Source: Clostridium beijerinckii HUN142
Lineage (GTDB): Bacteria; Bacillota; Clostridia; Clostridiales; Clostridiaceae
Direction of reading: 5' to 3'
Assembly (NCBI RefSeq): GCF_000621745.1
Contig: NZ_JHXK01000013.1
Coordinates: 124,001-188,000 of the forward strand
DNA: 64,000 bases
Shown here: positions 47,636-55,762 of the stretch, one piece after another
Numbering within the stretch: the stretch's first letter is position 1
How the letters are laid out: every line of letters begins with the position of its first letter
Notes under the pieces: model-generated
Told to the model about the DNA's origin: nothing
Databases searched by the model: none
What the model saw: the letters and a program-made list of their open reading frames with translations, nothing else
Translations under genes and position numbers: made by a program

Positions 47636-48931
47636 ATGATGAATAATAAGTCATTAAAAAATGAAAAAAATTTTATAGATGTAGCAGAAAAGGTTTCTTT
47701 AAAGAGAGCAATTCCATTGAGTATCCAACATTTATTTGCAATGTTTGGAGCTTCAGTCTTGGTACCACTTATTTTTAAAATTGATCCAACAACAGTGCTT
47801 TTTTTTAATGGTATTGGTACATTACTTTATGCCTTTATTACTAAAAAAAAGATTCCAGCTTACCTAGGATCGAGTTTTGCCTTTATATCACCAGTATTAC
47901 TTTTATATAGTCAAGGATATGATTTTCAGACAATACAAGGTGGATTTGTATTTGTTGGTATATCATTTTCAATAATAGCAATTATTGTGGGATACACAGG
48001 TATGGGATGGATAAATAAATTATTCCCGCCAGCTGCTATGGGATCAATAATAACAATTATAGGTTTAGAATTAGCCAGCAATGCGGCTGATCAAGCAGGT
48101 TTTCCAGTAGGATTAAGTAATTCTCAAACTTTAAACATAACTTGGGTAATTGTTTCGATGGTGACTCTAGTTACAGTAATTTTATGTAATATCCTATTGA
48201 AAGGATTCTTGAAAGTTATACCTATATTAATAGGGGTGGTAGTTGGATATACTACAGCATTTTTTATGGGATTAGTAGATTTTAGTACTATAAATAATGC
48301 AAATTATTTTGTATTACCTAATATAAAGGTTGCACATTTCAGTTTAAATGCAATTTTAACTATACTTCCTGCAACATTTGTAGTAATTGCAGAACATGTT
48401 GGCCATTTAAAAGTTACTAGTAGCATTGTTGGGAGAGATTTAGCGAAAGATCCTGGACTTCATAGATCTTTACTTGGAGACGGGCTATCAACTATTATTT
48501 CGGGAATGTTTGGTTCTGTACCAACAACAACTTATGGTGAAAATATAGGAGTTTTAGCTCTAACTAAAGTATATAGTGTATATGTAATATGCGGAGCAGG
48601 TTTAGTATCAATTTTATTAGGATTTTCGGGAAAAATGTCAGCACTTATCAGTACTATTCCAACACCTGTTATTGGAGGAATAAGCTTCTTGTTATTTGGA
48701 ACTATTGCAACTTCAGGGTTAAGAACTTTTATTGAAGAAAAAGTTGATTTTTCTAAATCGAGAAACTTAATATTAACTTCGGTAATATTTATAGTAGGAT
48801 TGAGTGGTATAAAATTAACCTTAGGAACTATTGAACTTAAAGGAATGGGATTAGCAACAGTAGTTGCTATGGTGTTAAGTATAAGTTTTATGATATTTGA
48901 TAAATTAGGTATAATGAATGAGGTAGAATAA
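47636..48931 (+). CDS. uraA: Uracil permease (NCS2 family)
   Basis: UraA imports uracil with a proton. The 431 residues form about 14 membrane segments, with the NCS2 signature near VPTTTYGENIGVLALTKVYS that in this family marks uracil rather than xanthine carriers, and the early QHLFAMFGASVLVPL. AAGAAGGGGG supports ATG 47636 (or 47639). Control is likely by PyrR at the leader hairpin. It stands as a single gene with its own terminator. Confidence 0.93.
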   Translation: MMNNKSLKNEKNFIDVAEKVSLKRAIPLSIQHLFAMFGASVLVPLIFKIDPTTVLFFNGIGTLLYAFITKKKIPAYLGSSFAFISPVLLLYSQGYDFQTIQGGFVFVGISFSIIAIIVGYTGMGWINKLFPPAAMGSIITIIGLELASNAADQAGFPVGLSNSQTLNITWVIVSMVTLVTVILCNILLKGFLKVIPILIGVVVGYTTAFFMGLVDFSTINNANYFVLPNIKVAHFSLNAILTILPATFVVIAEHVGHLKVTSSIVGRDLAKDPGLHRSLLGDGLSTIISGMFGSVPTTTYGENIGVLALTKVYSVYVICGAGLVSILLGFSGKMSALISTIPTPVIGGISFLLFGTIATSGLRTFIEEKVDFSKSRNLILTSVIFIVGLSGIKLTLGTIELKGMGLATVVAMVLSISFMIFDKLGIMNEVE

Positions 48932-48971
48932 GACAAAAGATATAGTACTTATAAATAAGGAAATTAATTAT

Positions 48972-49013
48972 AAAAATGCTGTTAGTATTAATGAATACTA
49001 ATGGCATTTTTTA
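48972..49013 (+). terminator. Terminator after uraA
   Basis: Outer stem AAAAATGC/GCATTTTT and inner stem TTAGTATT/AATACTAA around a four-base loop, followed by T. Confidence 0.85.
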
Positions 49014-49148
49014 TTTTAAAGAAAAGAAGTATAAAATTAAAGAAAGTAGATATATTTAACTATTTATATTTTTATAGTTAATTTATGAATATATAAGAGT
49101 ATTAAAAGAGAAACTATGTATGAAGATAAATGTATAGGAGGAATACAA

Positions 49149-49757
49149 ATGAAATTAAAAAGATACATAAAAGTATTAAGTTATTTTATTATTTTTAACG
49201 TAATTATGAGTTTTGCTTTCATTGGCGCTGATGCTAATAGCGTGAAAATAACTACTGATAAGGAACCATTATATACAGTAGAGTACGATGGCTATGATCT
49301 TACAGCGAGAAGAATAAGAATTGCTGGAAGCAATAATATTGCGTATTGTTTAGAGATAAACGAAAAATATCCGTCTGGGCAAAATTTTTCGGCAAATAGT
49401 AATCTAAGTGAATCCATTCGTAATACCATTGCTGCAGGATATCCAAATAGATCTGTAGCTGAATTAAATCTAGATAATGAAAATGAAGCATATTTCGCAA
49501 CTCAGATAGCAATATGGAGTTCAATGGAAGGATACGATGTTAACAAAATAAAAGGAAATAACTCTAAGATAGTAGACGCTATAAAGAGCATATATAATGA
49601 CGGAGTAAACGGGAAATACTCAAGTAAAATAAGAAGTAAAGTATATAAAACAAGCGATGAATCTATACAAGAAATTGTAGTTGTTTATACTGATGATTTA
49701 GTATCAGAAGAAAAAGCAGAGTCAATTCAAACAGAATATGCACCACAAGAAGGTTAA
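49149..49757 (+). CDS. Secreted thioester-domain protein
   Basis: A 202-residue protein with a signal peptide (about 1-29, ending FIGADA) and a thioester domain. The pair needed for the internal thioester is visible: Cys67 in IAYCLEINE and Gln119 in FATQIAIW. Such domains covalently bind host or surface amines and occur at the tips of Gram-positive adhesins. This one is odd in lacking repeats, an LPxTG anchor or a C-terminal membrane helix; it ends with an acidic tail. AGGAGGAA sets ATG 49149 over an earlier in-frame ATG 49116. Confidence 0.8.
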   Translation: MKLKRYIKVLSYFIIFNVIMSFAFIGADANSVKITTDKEPLYTVEYDGYDLTARRIRIAGSNNIAYCLEINEKYPSGQNFSANSNLSESIRNTIAAGYPNRSVAELNLDNENEAYFATQIAIWSSMEGYDVNKIKGNNSKIVDAIKSIYNDGVNGKYSSKIRSKVYKTSDESIQEIVVVYTDDLVSEEKAESIQTEYAPQEG

Positions 49758-49777
49758 ATAAGACTATATTTTACATG

Positions 49778-49841
49778 TTAATGCTGTTACAGAATTAACA
49801 TTTTGTACTGAATTAAAAAAATAATTTGTAACAGCATTAAT
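49778..49841. repeat. Inverted repeat with 35-base loop
   Basis: TAATGCTGTTACA (49779-49791) is repeated inverted at 49827-49839, perfect over 13-14 bases. A-rich loop; no T run follows. It lies between the thioester gene and the toxin-antitoxin pair and may be a terminator of the former or a regulatory site. Confidence 0.5.
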
Positions 49842-49944
49842 AGTTAATTAAATTAGAAGGAAATCTTGGCTATTATTGACACCAATCCTTTAAAATGATA
49901 ACCTTTTGTTAGATTATTAGAAGTAACCAAGGTGGTGAAGAAGA

Positions 49945-50346
49945 TTGCTGCTAAAGGATTATAGTAAGGAACAAATTAAGAATTTAGTTGAAATTATTAA
50001 GGACTGTGTTCGTGAAGACAGATACACTATATCTTTAGAAGAAAATAAGTCAGAAAATATTCAATTTGTAGAAGAATACAACATAAATCAAAAGAAGAGA
50101 ATAGGCATATTATGTGATATAGACTACAAAGATTTTTGTTATGGTCTTCAAAACGTAAAGAATGGAGTTGAGCAAAATGATCTTTACGTATTTTGTCTAC
50201 AAAAAGAGTTGTACAATGTTGAAGATAAGAGAGAAATAGTAGATATTTATTTAAAGTTTGATGTAATATGTAATGAAGTAAATGAGTATAGAGTATTGGT
50301 TTCTCTACATAAAAGAAATAAGCCCATTACATACATTTTTAGGTAA
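49945..50346 (+). CDS. MqsR-like toxin of a type II toxin-antitoxin pair
   Basis: A 133-residue protein whose second half matches the MqsR layout: DFCYGLQNVKNGVEQNDLYVF, then DIYLKFDVICN and VLVSLHKR, like the beta-sheet core of MqsR (an mRNA interferase that cuts at GC-type triplets). It starts with TTG 49945, the only usable start, with AAGGTGGTGAAG upstream. The gene is 37 bases before its antitoxin, in the toxin-first order of mqsRA. Assignment rests on partial motif likeness and context. Confidence 0.72.
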   Translation: MLLKDYSKEQIKNLVEIIKDCVREDRYTISLEENKSENIQFVEEYNINQKKRIGILCDIDYKDFCYGLQNVKNGVEQNDLYVFCLQKELYNVEDKREIVDIYLKFDVICNEVNEYRVLVSLHKRNKPITYIFR

Positions 50347-50383
50347 AAGGAATTATCTCCATTTTAAAAGGAGGGATGAACTC

Positions 50384-51394
50384 ATGAAGAAGTCAGCATT
50401 TTGCGAATATTGCTTTAGTGAAAGAGAATATCAAGTATATAAAGTAAGAAGAACATCTATACTAAAAGATGAAGAGGTAAATTACAAGGCGAAAGAAGCT
50501 ATTTGTAATGTTTGTGGTAATGAGATTTTTGTTTCAGACGTAGGTGATTACAATTTGATGAATTTATATAAAGAATATAGAAGGAATTATAATATTATTA
50601 GTGTAGATGAAATACAAAAAATTAAAACTAAGTATTCAATTAATTCAGAATCACTTTCGCTAGTATTAGGATGGAATGTCGAAACTATAGAAAGATATTT
50701 AGATGGTGATATGATTGTAATCTCTAATAGTGATTTATTAAGAAAAATATATGAGAATACTAATTACTACTCTATCATATTGCAAAATAACAAGGAAATG
50801 ATAAGCCCTGTAGATTACAATAAAAGCAGACAAGCTATTAGACACATCTTAGCACAAAATCAGACAGAAGAAAAAATTGATGCAGTAATAAAGTATTTGT
50901 TAATAAGATATGAAGATTTTACAGCTTTATCAATCCAAAAGCTGCTATATTATGTACAAGTATTTCACTATGTATTTACTGGCAATTTTATATTTGAAGA
51001 AAATTGCGAAGCTTGGAAGGATGGACCAGTTTATCCGAGTTTATGTGAAAGATATGAACAATTTGGATATGAAAAAGTTAATAAAGATATATTGGCTAAT
51101 GATAAATTAAGGTTAAAGGATTTTGAAAGGAATGTTGTAGAAAGTATAATAAAATTTTATGGTTGCTATAGTGGAAAAATATTAAAGGAGATGAGCAAAA
51201 ACGAAGCTCCTTGGATATTAACAAGAACTAATTCTATTAATGGAAAGAGAATTAAATGTGGTAAGCTTAATAAGGTAATTGAAAAAAGCTTGATTCAAGA
51301 GTATTTTACTAATATTAAGGAAAAATATAATATTAATAGTTTATTAGATATACAAAATTATAGTAGAGATTTATTCGATAAAATATCTATTTAA
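50384..51394 (+). CDS. MqsA-like antitoxin fused to a Panacea (DUF4065/SocA) domain
   Basis: Three parts are visible: a zinc ribbon with CEYC (7-10) and CNVC (41-44) as in MqsA; a helix-turn-helix (about 72-108); and a Panacea domain (about 178-290) with LSIQKLLYYVQVFHYVFTG and EAWKDGPVYPSLCERY. Panacea domains neutralise many unrelated toxins. The 336 residues are far longer than MqsA (about 130). ATG 50384 is set by AAGGAGGGA; the frame is open further upstream within the toxin gene. It likely also represses its own operon. Confidence 0.82.
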   Translation: MKKSAFCEYCFSEREYQVYKVRRTSILKDEEVNYKAKEAICNVCGNEIFVSDVGDYNLMNLYKEYRRNYNIISVDEIQKIKTKYSINSESLSLVLGWNVETIERYLDGDMIVISNSDLLRKIYENTNYYSIILQNNKEMISPVDYNKSRQAIRHILAQNQTEEKIDAVIKYLLIRYEDFTALSIQKLLYYVQVFHYVFTGNFIFEENCEAWKDGPVYPSLCERYEQFGYEKVNKDILANDKLRLKDFERNVVESIIKFYGCYSGKILKEMSKNEAPWILTRTNSINGKRIKCGKLNKVIEKSLIQEYFTNIKEKYNINSLLDIQNYSRDLFDKISI

Positions 51395-51419
51395 TATGGA
51401 GCTAAGAAAGAGGTAACTT

Positions 51420-52031
51420 ATGAAAACTACATTATTACTTATTAGACATGGAGAAACAGATTGGAATGCTTTGGGAAAATTTCAAGGGTGTACAGATATA
51501 GAGTTATCAAAGGAAGGTATAAAGCAAGCCCAAGTGTTAAAAAATAGACTTAATGGAACATTTGACTGGATATATGCTAGTCCATTAAGCAGAGCCTTTA
51601 AAACGGCAAATATATTGGCATCAATTACCGATAAAGAAGTTATAATAGAACCTGAGATAAGAGAAATTAATTTTGGTGAGTGGGAAGGACTAACTATTCA
51701 GCAAATTAGTGAAAAATATCCTGATGTTTTTAAAGCTTGGAGAACTGATAAAAAAGAAAGTTATATTTGCGGTGGAGATTCTAGCATCCGTAATGCAGTA
51801 GGTAGAGCTAAGAAGTGTATTTTAGACATAGTATCTAAACATAGAGGTGAGAAGATAGTAATTGTTGCTCATGGAGGGATAATAAAAGCCGGACTTATAG
51901 GAATATTTGAATGGGATATGACAATGTATCATAAAATAGCACTTGGTAATACTTGTATTAATAAAATAACTTTCAATGATGATTTGATGCCAATGTTAGT
52001 TAGCTTAAATGATACAACTCATTTAGATTAA
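51420..52031 (+). CDS. Histidine phosphatase family protein (GpmB/CobC type)
   Basis: A 203-residue member of the phosphoglycerate mutase superfamily. The catalytic His is in RHGETDW (8-14), the second catalytic region is REINFGEWEG, and the second His is in VAHGGI. Candidates are a cofactor-independent-looking phosphatase such as alpha-ribazole phosphatase or a broad phosphatase; no cobalamin genes are near, so the substrate is unknown. GAAAGAGG precedes the ATG. Confidence 0.85.
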   Translation: MKTTLLLIRHGETDWNALGKFQGCTDIELSKEGIKQAQVLKNRLNGTFDWIYASPLSRAFKTANILASITDKEVIIEPEIREINFGEWEGLTIQQISEKYPDVFKAWRTDKKESYICGGDSSIRNAVGRAKKCILDIVSKHRGEKIVIVAHGGIIKAGLIGIFEWDMTMYHKIALGNTCINKITFNDDLMPMLVSLNDTTHLD

Positions 52032-52205
52032 TGCATTAAAATTGTATGAGTTAATCAATAAATTTAGTTCTATAAAAGGCGTGAAAACATACTAAATGTT
52101 AAATATAAATAACTAATCTAATAAATAGATAAAAATTATTTTACTAATGAATTTTTTGAAATCATCCCAAATATATTTTGGTAAGATTCATAAGGAGCAA
52201 TGAGA

Positions 52206-53363
52206 ATGATATACATAATGATAAGTATTATACTGATTTTATATTCTGGAATAAATTATTACATTAGCATATGGTTTTGGAGAAATTTGTGTGATATAAT
52301 GCCTTTTTTAAATAGTGAAATATACTTTAGCTTTTTTTTTATTATATTTATAATAAGCTTAGTCGGAGTCATATGGAATCGCCATCTGCCTAAATTTCTT
52401 CAAGATGGAATTTATTTGATGGCATCATATTGGCTTGCGGCTGTAGTGTACTTTGCAATACTTATTGGTACAATTGAGTGTTTTTTTATTTTAGGTCATA
52501 CTTTACACATTATATCTAGTGATATTAAATCTAACTCAAATATTTCTTTTTATCTTGCTTTGATAGTTCTTTTTACTGTAATAATTATAATTCTATACGG
52601 AACGATAAATGCTAAAAATGTAATAATTACGCCATACAATATAAAATTGCCTAAAAAATCCGGAAAGATAAACAAATTGCGAATAGCGCTTTTATCGGAT
52701 ATTCATCTAAGTGATTTAATGGATAAAGGAGTAGAAAAATTAATTGATAAGATTAATTCTATACAACCAGATATTGTTTTAATTGCAGGAGATATAATAG
52801 ATTCTAATAGAGATATGATAACTTATGATTTTTCTAAAATAGAAAGTGATTTTCAAAAAATAAAGAGCAAATATGGGATTTATGCATGTTTAGGGAATCA
52901 TGACTATGATCATAATGGGGATTCATCAAATAGAATAAATAATTTGGAAAAAGTAGGAGTTAATATACTACGAGATAGCTATGTAAAGATTCATGATAGC
53001 TTTTATTTAATAGGACGTGAAGATATCTCTTATGAAAGAATAAGTAGGGTAAAACGAAAAAATCTATCAGAAACTGTAAATGAAATAGGTAGAGAATTAC
53101 CTATAATAGTATTGGATCATCAGCCCAATAATCTAAATGAACCTGTTAGCGAAAGAATTGATTTACAATTATCAGGTCATACTCATAAAGGACAGTTTTT
53201 TCCTTTTAATTTAATAACGAAAAGAGTATTTAAAATTGATTATGGATATTTAAAAATGAATAAATTTCAAATAATCGTTTCATGCGGTACAAGAACCTGG
53301 GGACCGCCTATACGAGTTGGGAGTAAATGTGAGATAGTAAATATAAATGTAACATTTCAATAA
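52206..53363 (+). CDS. Membrane-anchored calcineurin-like metallophosphoesterase
   Basis: About four membrane segments (1-25, 38-58, 72-100, 117-135) are followed by a metallophosphoesterase domain with the metal motifs LSDIHLSD (about 163-170), AGDIID (194-199), GNHDYD, DHQP and SGHTHKG. Family members such as YkuE or YaeI act on membrane or extracellular phosphates. ATG 52206 is used because AAGGAG is eight bases upstream; ATG 52200 is too close to it. Substrate unknown. Confidence 0.86.
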   Translation: MIYIMISIILILYSGINYYISIWFWRNLCDIMPFLNSEIYFSFFFIIFIISLVGVIWNRHLPKFLQDGIYLMASYWLAAVVYFAILIGTIECFFILGHTLHIISSDIKSNSNISFYLALIVLFTVIIIILYGTINAKNVIITPYNIKLPKKSGKINKLRIALLSDIHLSDLMDKGVEKLIDKINSIQPDIVLIAGDIIDSNRDMITYDFSKIESDFQKIKSKYGIYACLGNHDYDHNGDSSNRINNLEKVGVNILRDSYVKIHDSFYLIGREDISYERISRVKRKNLSETVNEIGRELPIIVLDHQPNNLNEPVSERIDLQLSGHTHKGQFFPFNLITKRVFKIDYGYLKMNKFQIIVSCGTRTWGPPIRVGSKCEIVNINVTFQ

Positions 53364-53469
53364 AGGAATATTTCCATTGACTATAATAATTTAGGATAAG
53401 AACCTAGTAACTATTGTAATCGCATAATTTAAAACAGTACGTATATTATAAGTACTATTTTAAGTCTTT

Positions 53470-53513
53470 AAGGTTATATGTATTTAGAATATAAATTCAT
53501 ATAACCTTTTATT
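53470..53513 (+). terminator. Terminator after the metallophosphoesterase gene
   Basis: An 11-base stem (AAGGTTATATG with CATATAACCTT) around a 17-base loop, then TTATTATTA. Confidence 0.7.
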
Positions 53514-53515
53514 AT

Positions 53516-53745
53516 TAATAAGAAGAGTTAAAAATTATTGAAGTCATTTTTTGAAATGTGCTTCAAGCAAGTTTAGGAGAAAATTCAGCTAGTCAAGCTG
53601 CTGCAAATCCATAACTATTCATAGGGAATTTTAGTATTTACAGTTAATGAAGTTTGTGGGTCAGGATTAAGTCTGTAGGTTTAGTAGTTTAAATAGTAAA
53701 AGCTGTAGATACAGTATTAGTTATTGTGAGTTCAGATAAAAGCCA
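53516..53745 (+). pseudogene. Thiolase (acetyl-CoA acetyltransferase) remnant
   Basis: Short matching runs in two frames follow thiolase order: EVIF, a stop, NVLQASLGENSASQAAA, then FTVNEVCGSGL with the active-site Cys, then after a one-base loss KSVGLVV, a stop, and IVKAVDTVLVIV. Several stop codons and at least one frameshift are present, and only about a quarter of a thiolase is left. The neighbouring alcohol dehydrogenase is intact. It shows loss of a C4 pathway gene copy at this site. Confidence 0.75.
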
Positions 53746-53794
53746 AATCATTAGGAATAAATCCGATAGAAAAGAGTATAGATTGAAAGAATAT

Positions 53795-53870
53795 GTCCTA
53801 AAAAATTACAATGTAATAAAATTGAACAATGTAATCATAAAGTGTATTTTTTTAGGACGGCAAATTTGCC
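53795..53870. repeat. Inverted repeat plus 12-base palindrome before adh
   Basis: GTCCTAAAAAA (from 53795) pairs with TTTTTTAGGAC (to 53858) across a 40-base loop. It is followed at once by the perfect palindrome GGCAAATTTGCC (53859-53870). Function unknown; it could be the operator or terminator of a lost gene. Confidence 0.4.
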
Positions 53871-54074
53871 ACGGAAAAGCAATATTATTAATAATTAGAT
53901 TATAGAATTTTGATAAATAGAGAAATTGCTCTATTAATATATTTTAAATCATATATATAAATTTATGGATTAGGACCCCTTATTTCTAGGTAAATATATC
54001 CTTTTTTGTATTCTTATGAAATAAAAATTATGCGATAAACTATACCAGAATATTACATAAACTAATATAATAAA

Positions 54075-54103
54075 TTGATAAAATACAACATTTGGCATAA
54101 ATA
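54075..54103 (+). promoter_or_regulatory. Candidate adh promoter
   Basis: TTGATA (54075-54080), a 17-base spacer and TAAATA (54098-54103) lie 70 bases before ATG 54173. No Rex-type operator (TTGTTAA-N4-TTAACAA) was seen around it. Confidence 0.5.
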
Positions 54104-54172
54104 TTGCTTTACATAATTAATGTGGTTAAAAGCAAATAAAAATGACAGATGAATTTTAGGAGGTATAAATTT

Positions 54173-55339
54173 ATGGCACGTTTTACTTTACCTAGGGACT
54201 TATATCATGGAGAAGGGGCGCTGGAAGTACTTAAAACCTTAAAAGGTAAAAAGGCTTTTGTAGTTGTTGGTGGAGGATCAATGAAAAGATTTGGTTTTCT
54301 TAAACAAGTTGAAGATTATTTAGCAGAAGCAGGAATGGAAGTAGAATTGTTTGAAGGAGTAGAACCAGATCCATCGGTAGAAACAGTAATGAAGGGTGCC
54401 GAAGCAATGAGAAACTTCGAGCCTGATTGGATAATTGCTATGGGTGGAGGTTCACCAATAGATGCCGCAAAAGCTATGTGGATATTCTATGAATACCCAG
54501 ACTTTACTTTTGAACAAGCAGTTATTCCATTTGGATTGCCAGAGCTTAGACAAAAAGCTAAGTTTGTAGCTATTCCATCAACAAGTGGTACAGCTACAGA
54601 AGTTACAGCATTTTCAGTTATAACGAATTATACAGAAAAGATTAAGTATCCTTTGGCTGATTTTAACATAACTCCAGATATAGCAATAGTTGACCCAGTA
54701 TTAGCTCAAACTATGCCAAAAACATTAACAGCTCATACTGGAATGGATGCACTAACTCATGCTATAGAAGCATATACTGCATCACTTAGATCAAATTTTT
54801 CTGACCCTTTGGCAATCAAAGCCTTACAAATGGTTCAAGAAAATTTAATTAAATCATTTGAAGGAGACAAGGAAGCTAGAAACTTAATGCATGAGGCTCA
54901 ATGTCTAGCAGGAATGGCATTTTCTAATGCGTTACTTGGAATAGTTCATTCAATGGCTCACAAGGTTGGTGCTGTATTCCATATTCCTCATGGGTGTGCA
55001 AATGCTATATTCTTACCATATGTAATTCAATATAATAGAACAAAATGCGAAGATAGGTATGCTGATATTGCCAGAGCATTAAAATTAGAAGGAAATACAG
55101 ATACAGAATTAACTGATTCATTAATTGGAATGATTAATAAAATGAATAGTGACTTGAATATTCCTCATTCAATGAAAGAATATGGAGTTACAGAGGATGA
55201 TTTTAAAGCAAATCTTTCATTCATTGCTCATAACGCAGTGTTAGATGCATGTACAGGATCAAATCCTAGAGAAATAGATGATGCGACAATGGAAAAACTA
55301 TTTGAATGCACATATTATGGAACAAAGGTTGAACTATAA
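54173..55339 (+). CDS. Iron-containing alcohol dehydrogenase
   Basis: A 388-residue group III alcohol dehydrogenase, close in look to the alcohol dehydrogenase half of AdhE and to clostridial butanol dehydrogenases. The nucleotide site is GGGSPIDAAKAM (about 98-109). The metal ligands are expected in DALTHAIEAY (Asp and His) and SMAHKVGAVFHIPHG (two His). It probably reduces butyraldehyde or acetaldehyde with NAD(P)H in solvent formation; cofactor choice is not provable here. ATG 54173 has AGGAGGT upstream. It is transcribed alone, with a decayed thiolase before it. Confidence 0.9.
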   Translation: MARFTLPRDLYHGEGALEVLKTLKGKKAFVVVGGGSMKRFGFLKQVEDYLAEAGMEVELFEGVEPDPSVETVMKGAEAMRNFEPDWIIAMGGGSPIDAAKAMWIFYEYPDFTFEQAVIPFGLPELRQKAKFVAIPSTSGTATEVTAFSVITNYTEKIKYPLADFNITPDIAIVDPVLAQTMPKTLTAHTGMDALTHAIEAYTASLRSNFSDPLAIKALQMVQENLIKSFEGDKEARNLMHEAQCLAGMAFSNALLGIVHSMAHKVGAVFHIPHGCANAIFLPYVIQYNRTKCEDRYADIARALKLEGNTDTELTDSLIGMINKMNSDLNIPHSMKEYGVTEDDFKANLSFIAHNAVLDACTGSNPREIDDATMEKLFECTYYGTKVEL

Positions 55340-55411
55340 TACTTAGTATTTATATATAAATGTAAAAACATAAGAATAAAGCAATATGATTGTATAAATC
55401 AATGATTTTGA

Positions 55412-55457
55412 TTTTCATAATAAAAAGCTCTCTATCGAGGGCTTTTTATTATGAAAA
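55412..55457. terminator. Strong terminator after adh
   Basis: A 21-base stem built on AAAAAGCTCTC with GAGGGCTTTTT and extended by TTTTCATAAT/ATTATGAAAA; four-base loop. It can work on both strands. Confidence 0.9.
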
Positions 55458-55762
55458 AAATTATCGGAAAACAATAATATTTATTGTTATTTTTTTATTT
55501 AAATGATAAAATTACTTTAATATTAAGAAAATAACAATTGTTACGAAATGATTAGGGGTCATATAATGTAATTTAATGCAATAATATAGAAGAATGTGAT
55601 GAGTTATTTTCATTAAATGCTTTAGTAGTTTATACTTAAAGTTACAAAAGGCCGGTTCAAACTTAATAGTTTTAATTGGTCTATTATTATATTTTAGTAG
55701 GAGTAAATATTAAATAATTAAACGATTAAATTAAGTTTTCGATGCTTAAAGGGGGATAAAAT
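55458..55762. other. Intergenic between adh and the chemoreceptor gene
   Basis: A second small hairpin (AACAATAA, 55470-55477, with 55481-55488) with seven T follows the adh terminator. The rest is AT-rich leader for the chemoreceptor. TACTTAAAG...GGCCGGTT near 55632-55657 loosely recalls a sigma-D promoter but the spacing is wrong. No riboswitch motif was recognised. Confidence 0.4.

Noticed and set aside
53981..54172. Rex (redox) operator in front of the alcohol dehydrogenase
   Set aside because: I looked for TTGTTAA-N4-TTAACAA and close forms on both strands and found none convincing.
55540..55762. c-di-GMP riboswitch or sigma-D promoter before the chemoreceptor gene
   Set aside because: GGCCGGTT and TTAAAG are present, but spacing does not fit sigma-D and none of the conserved GEMM core is seen.
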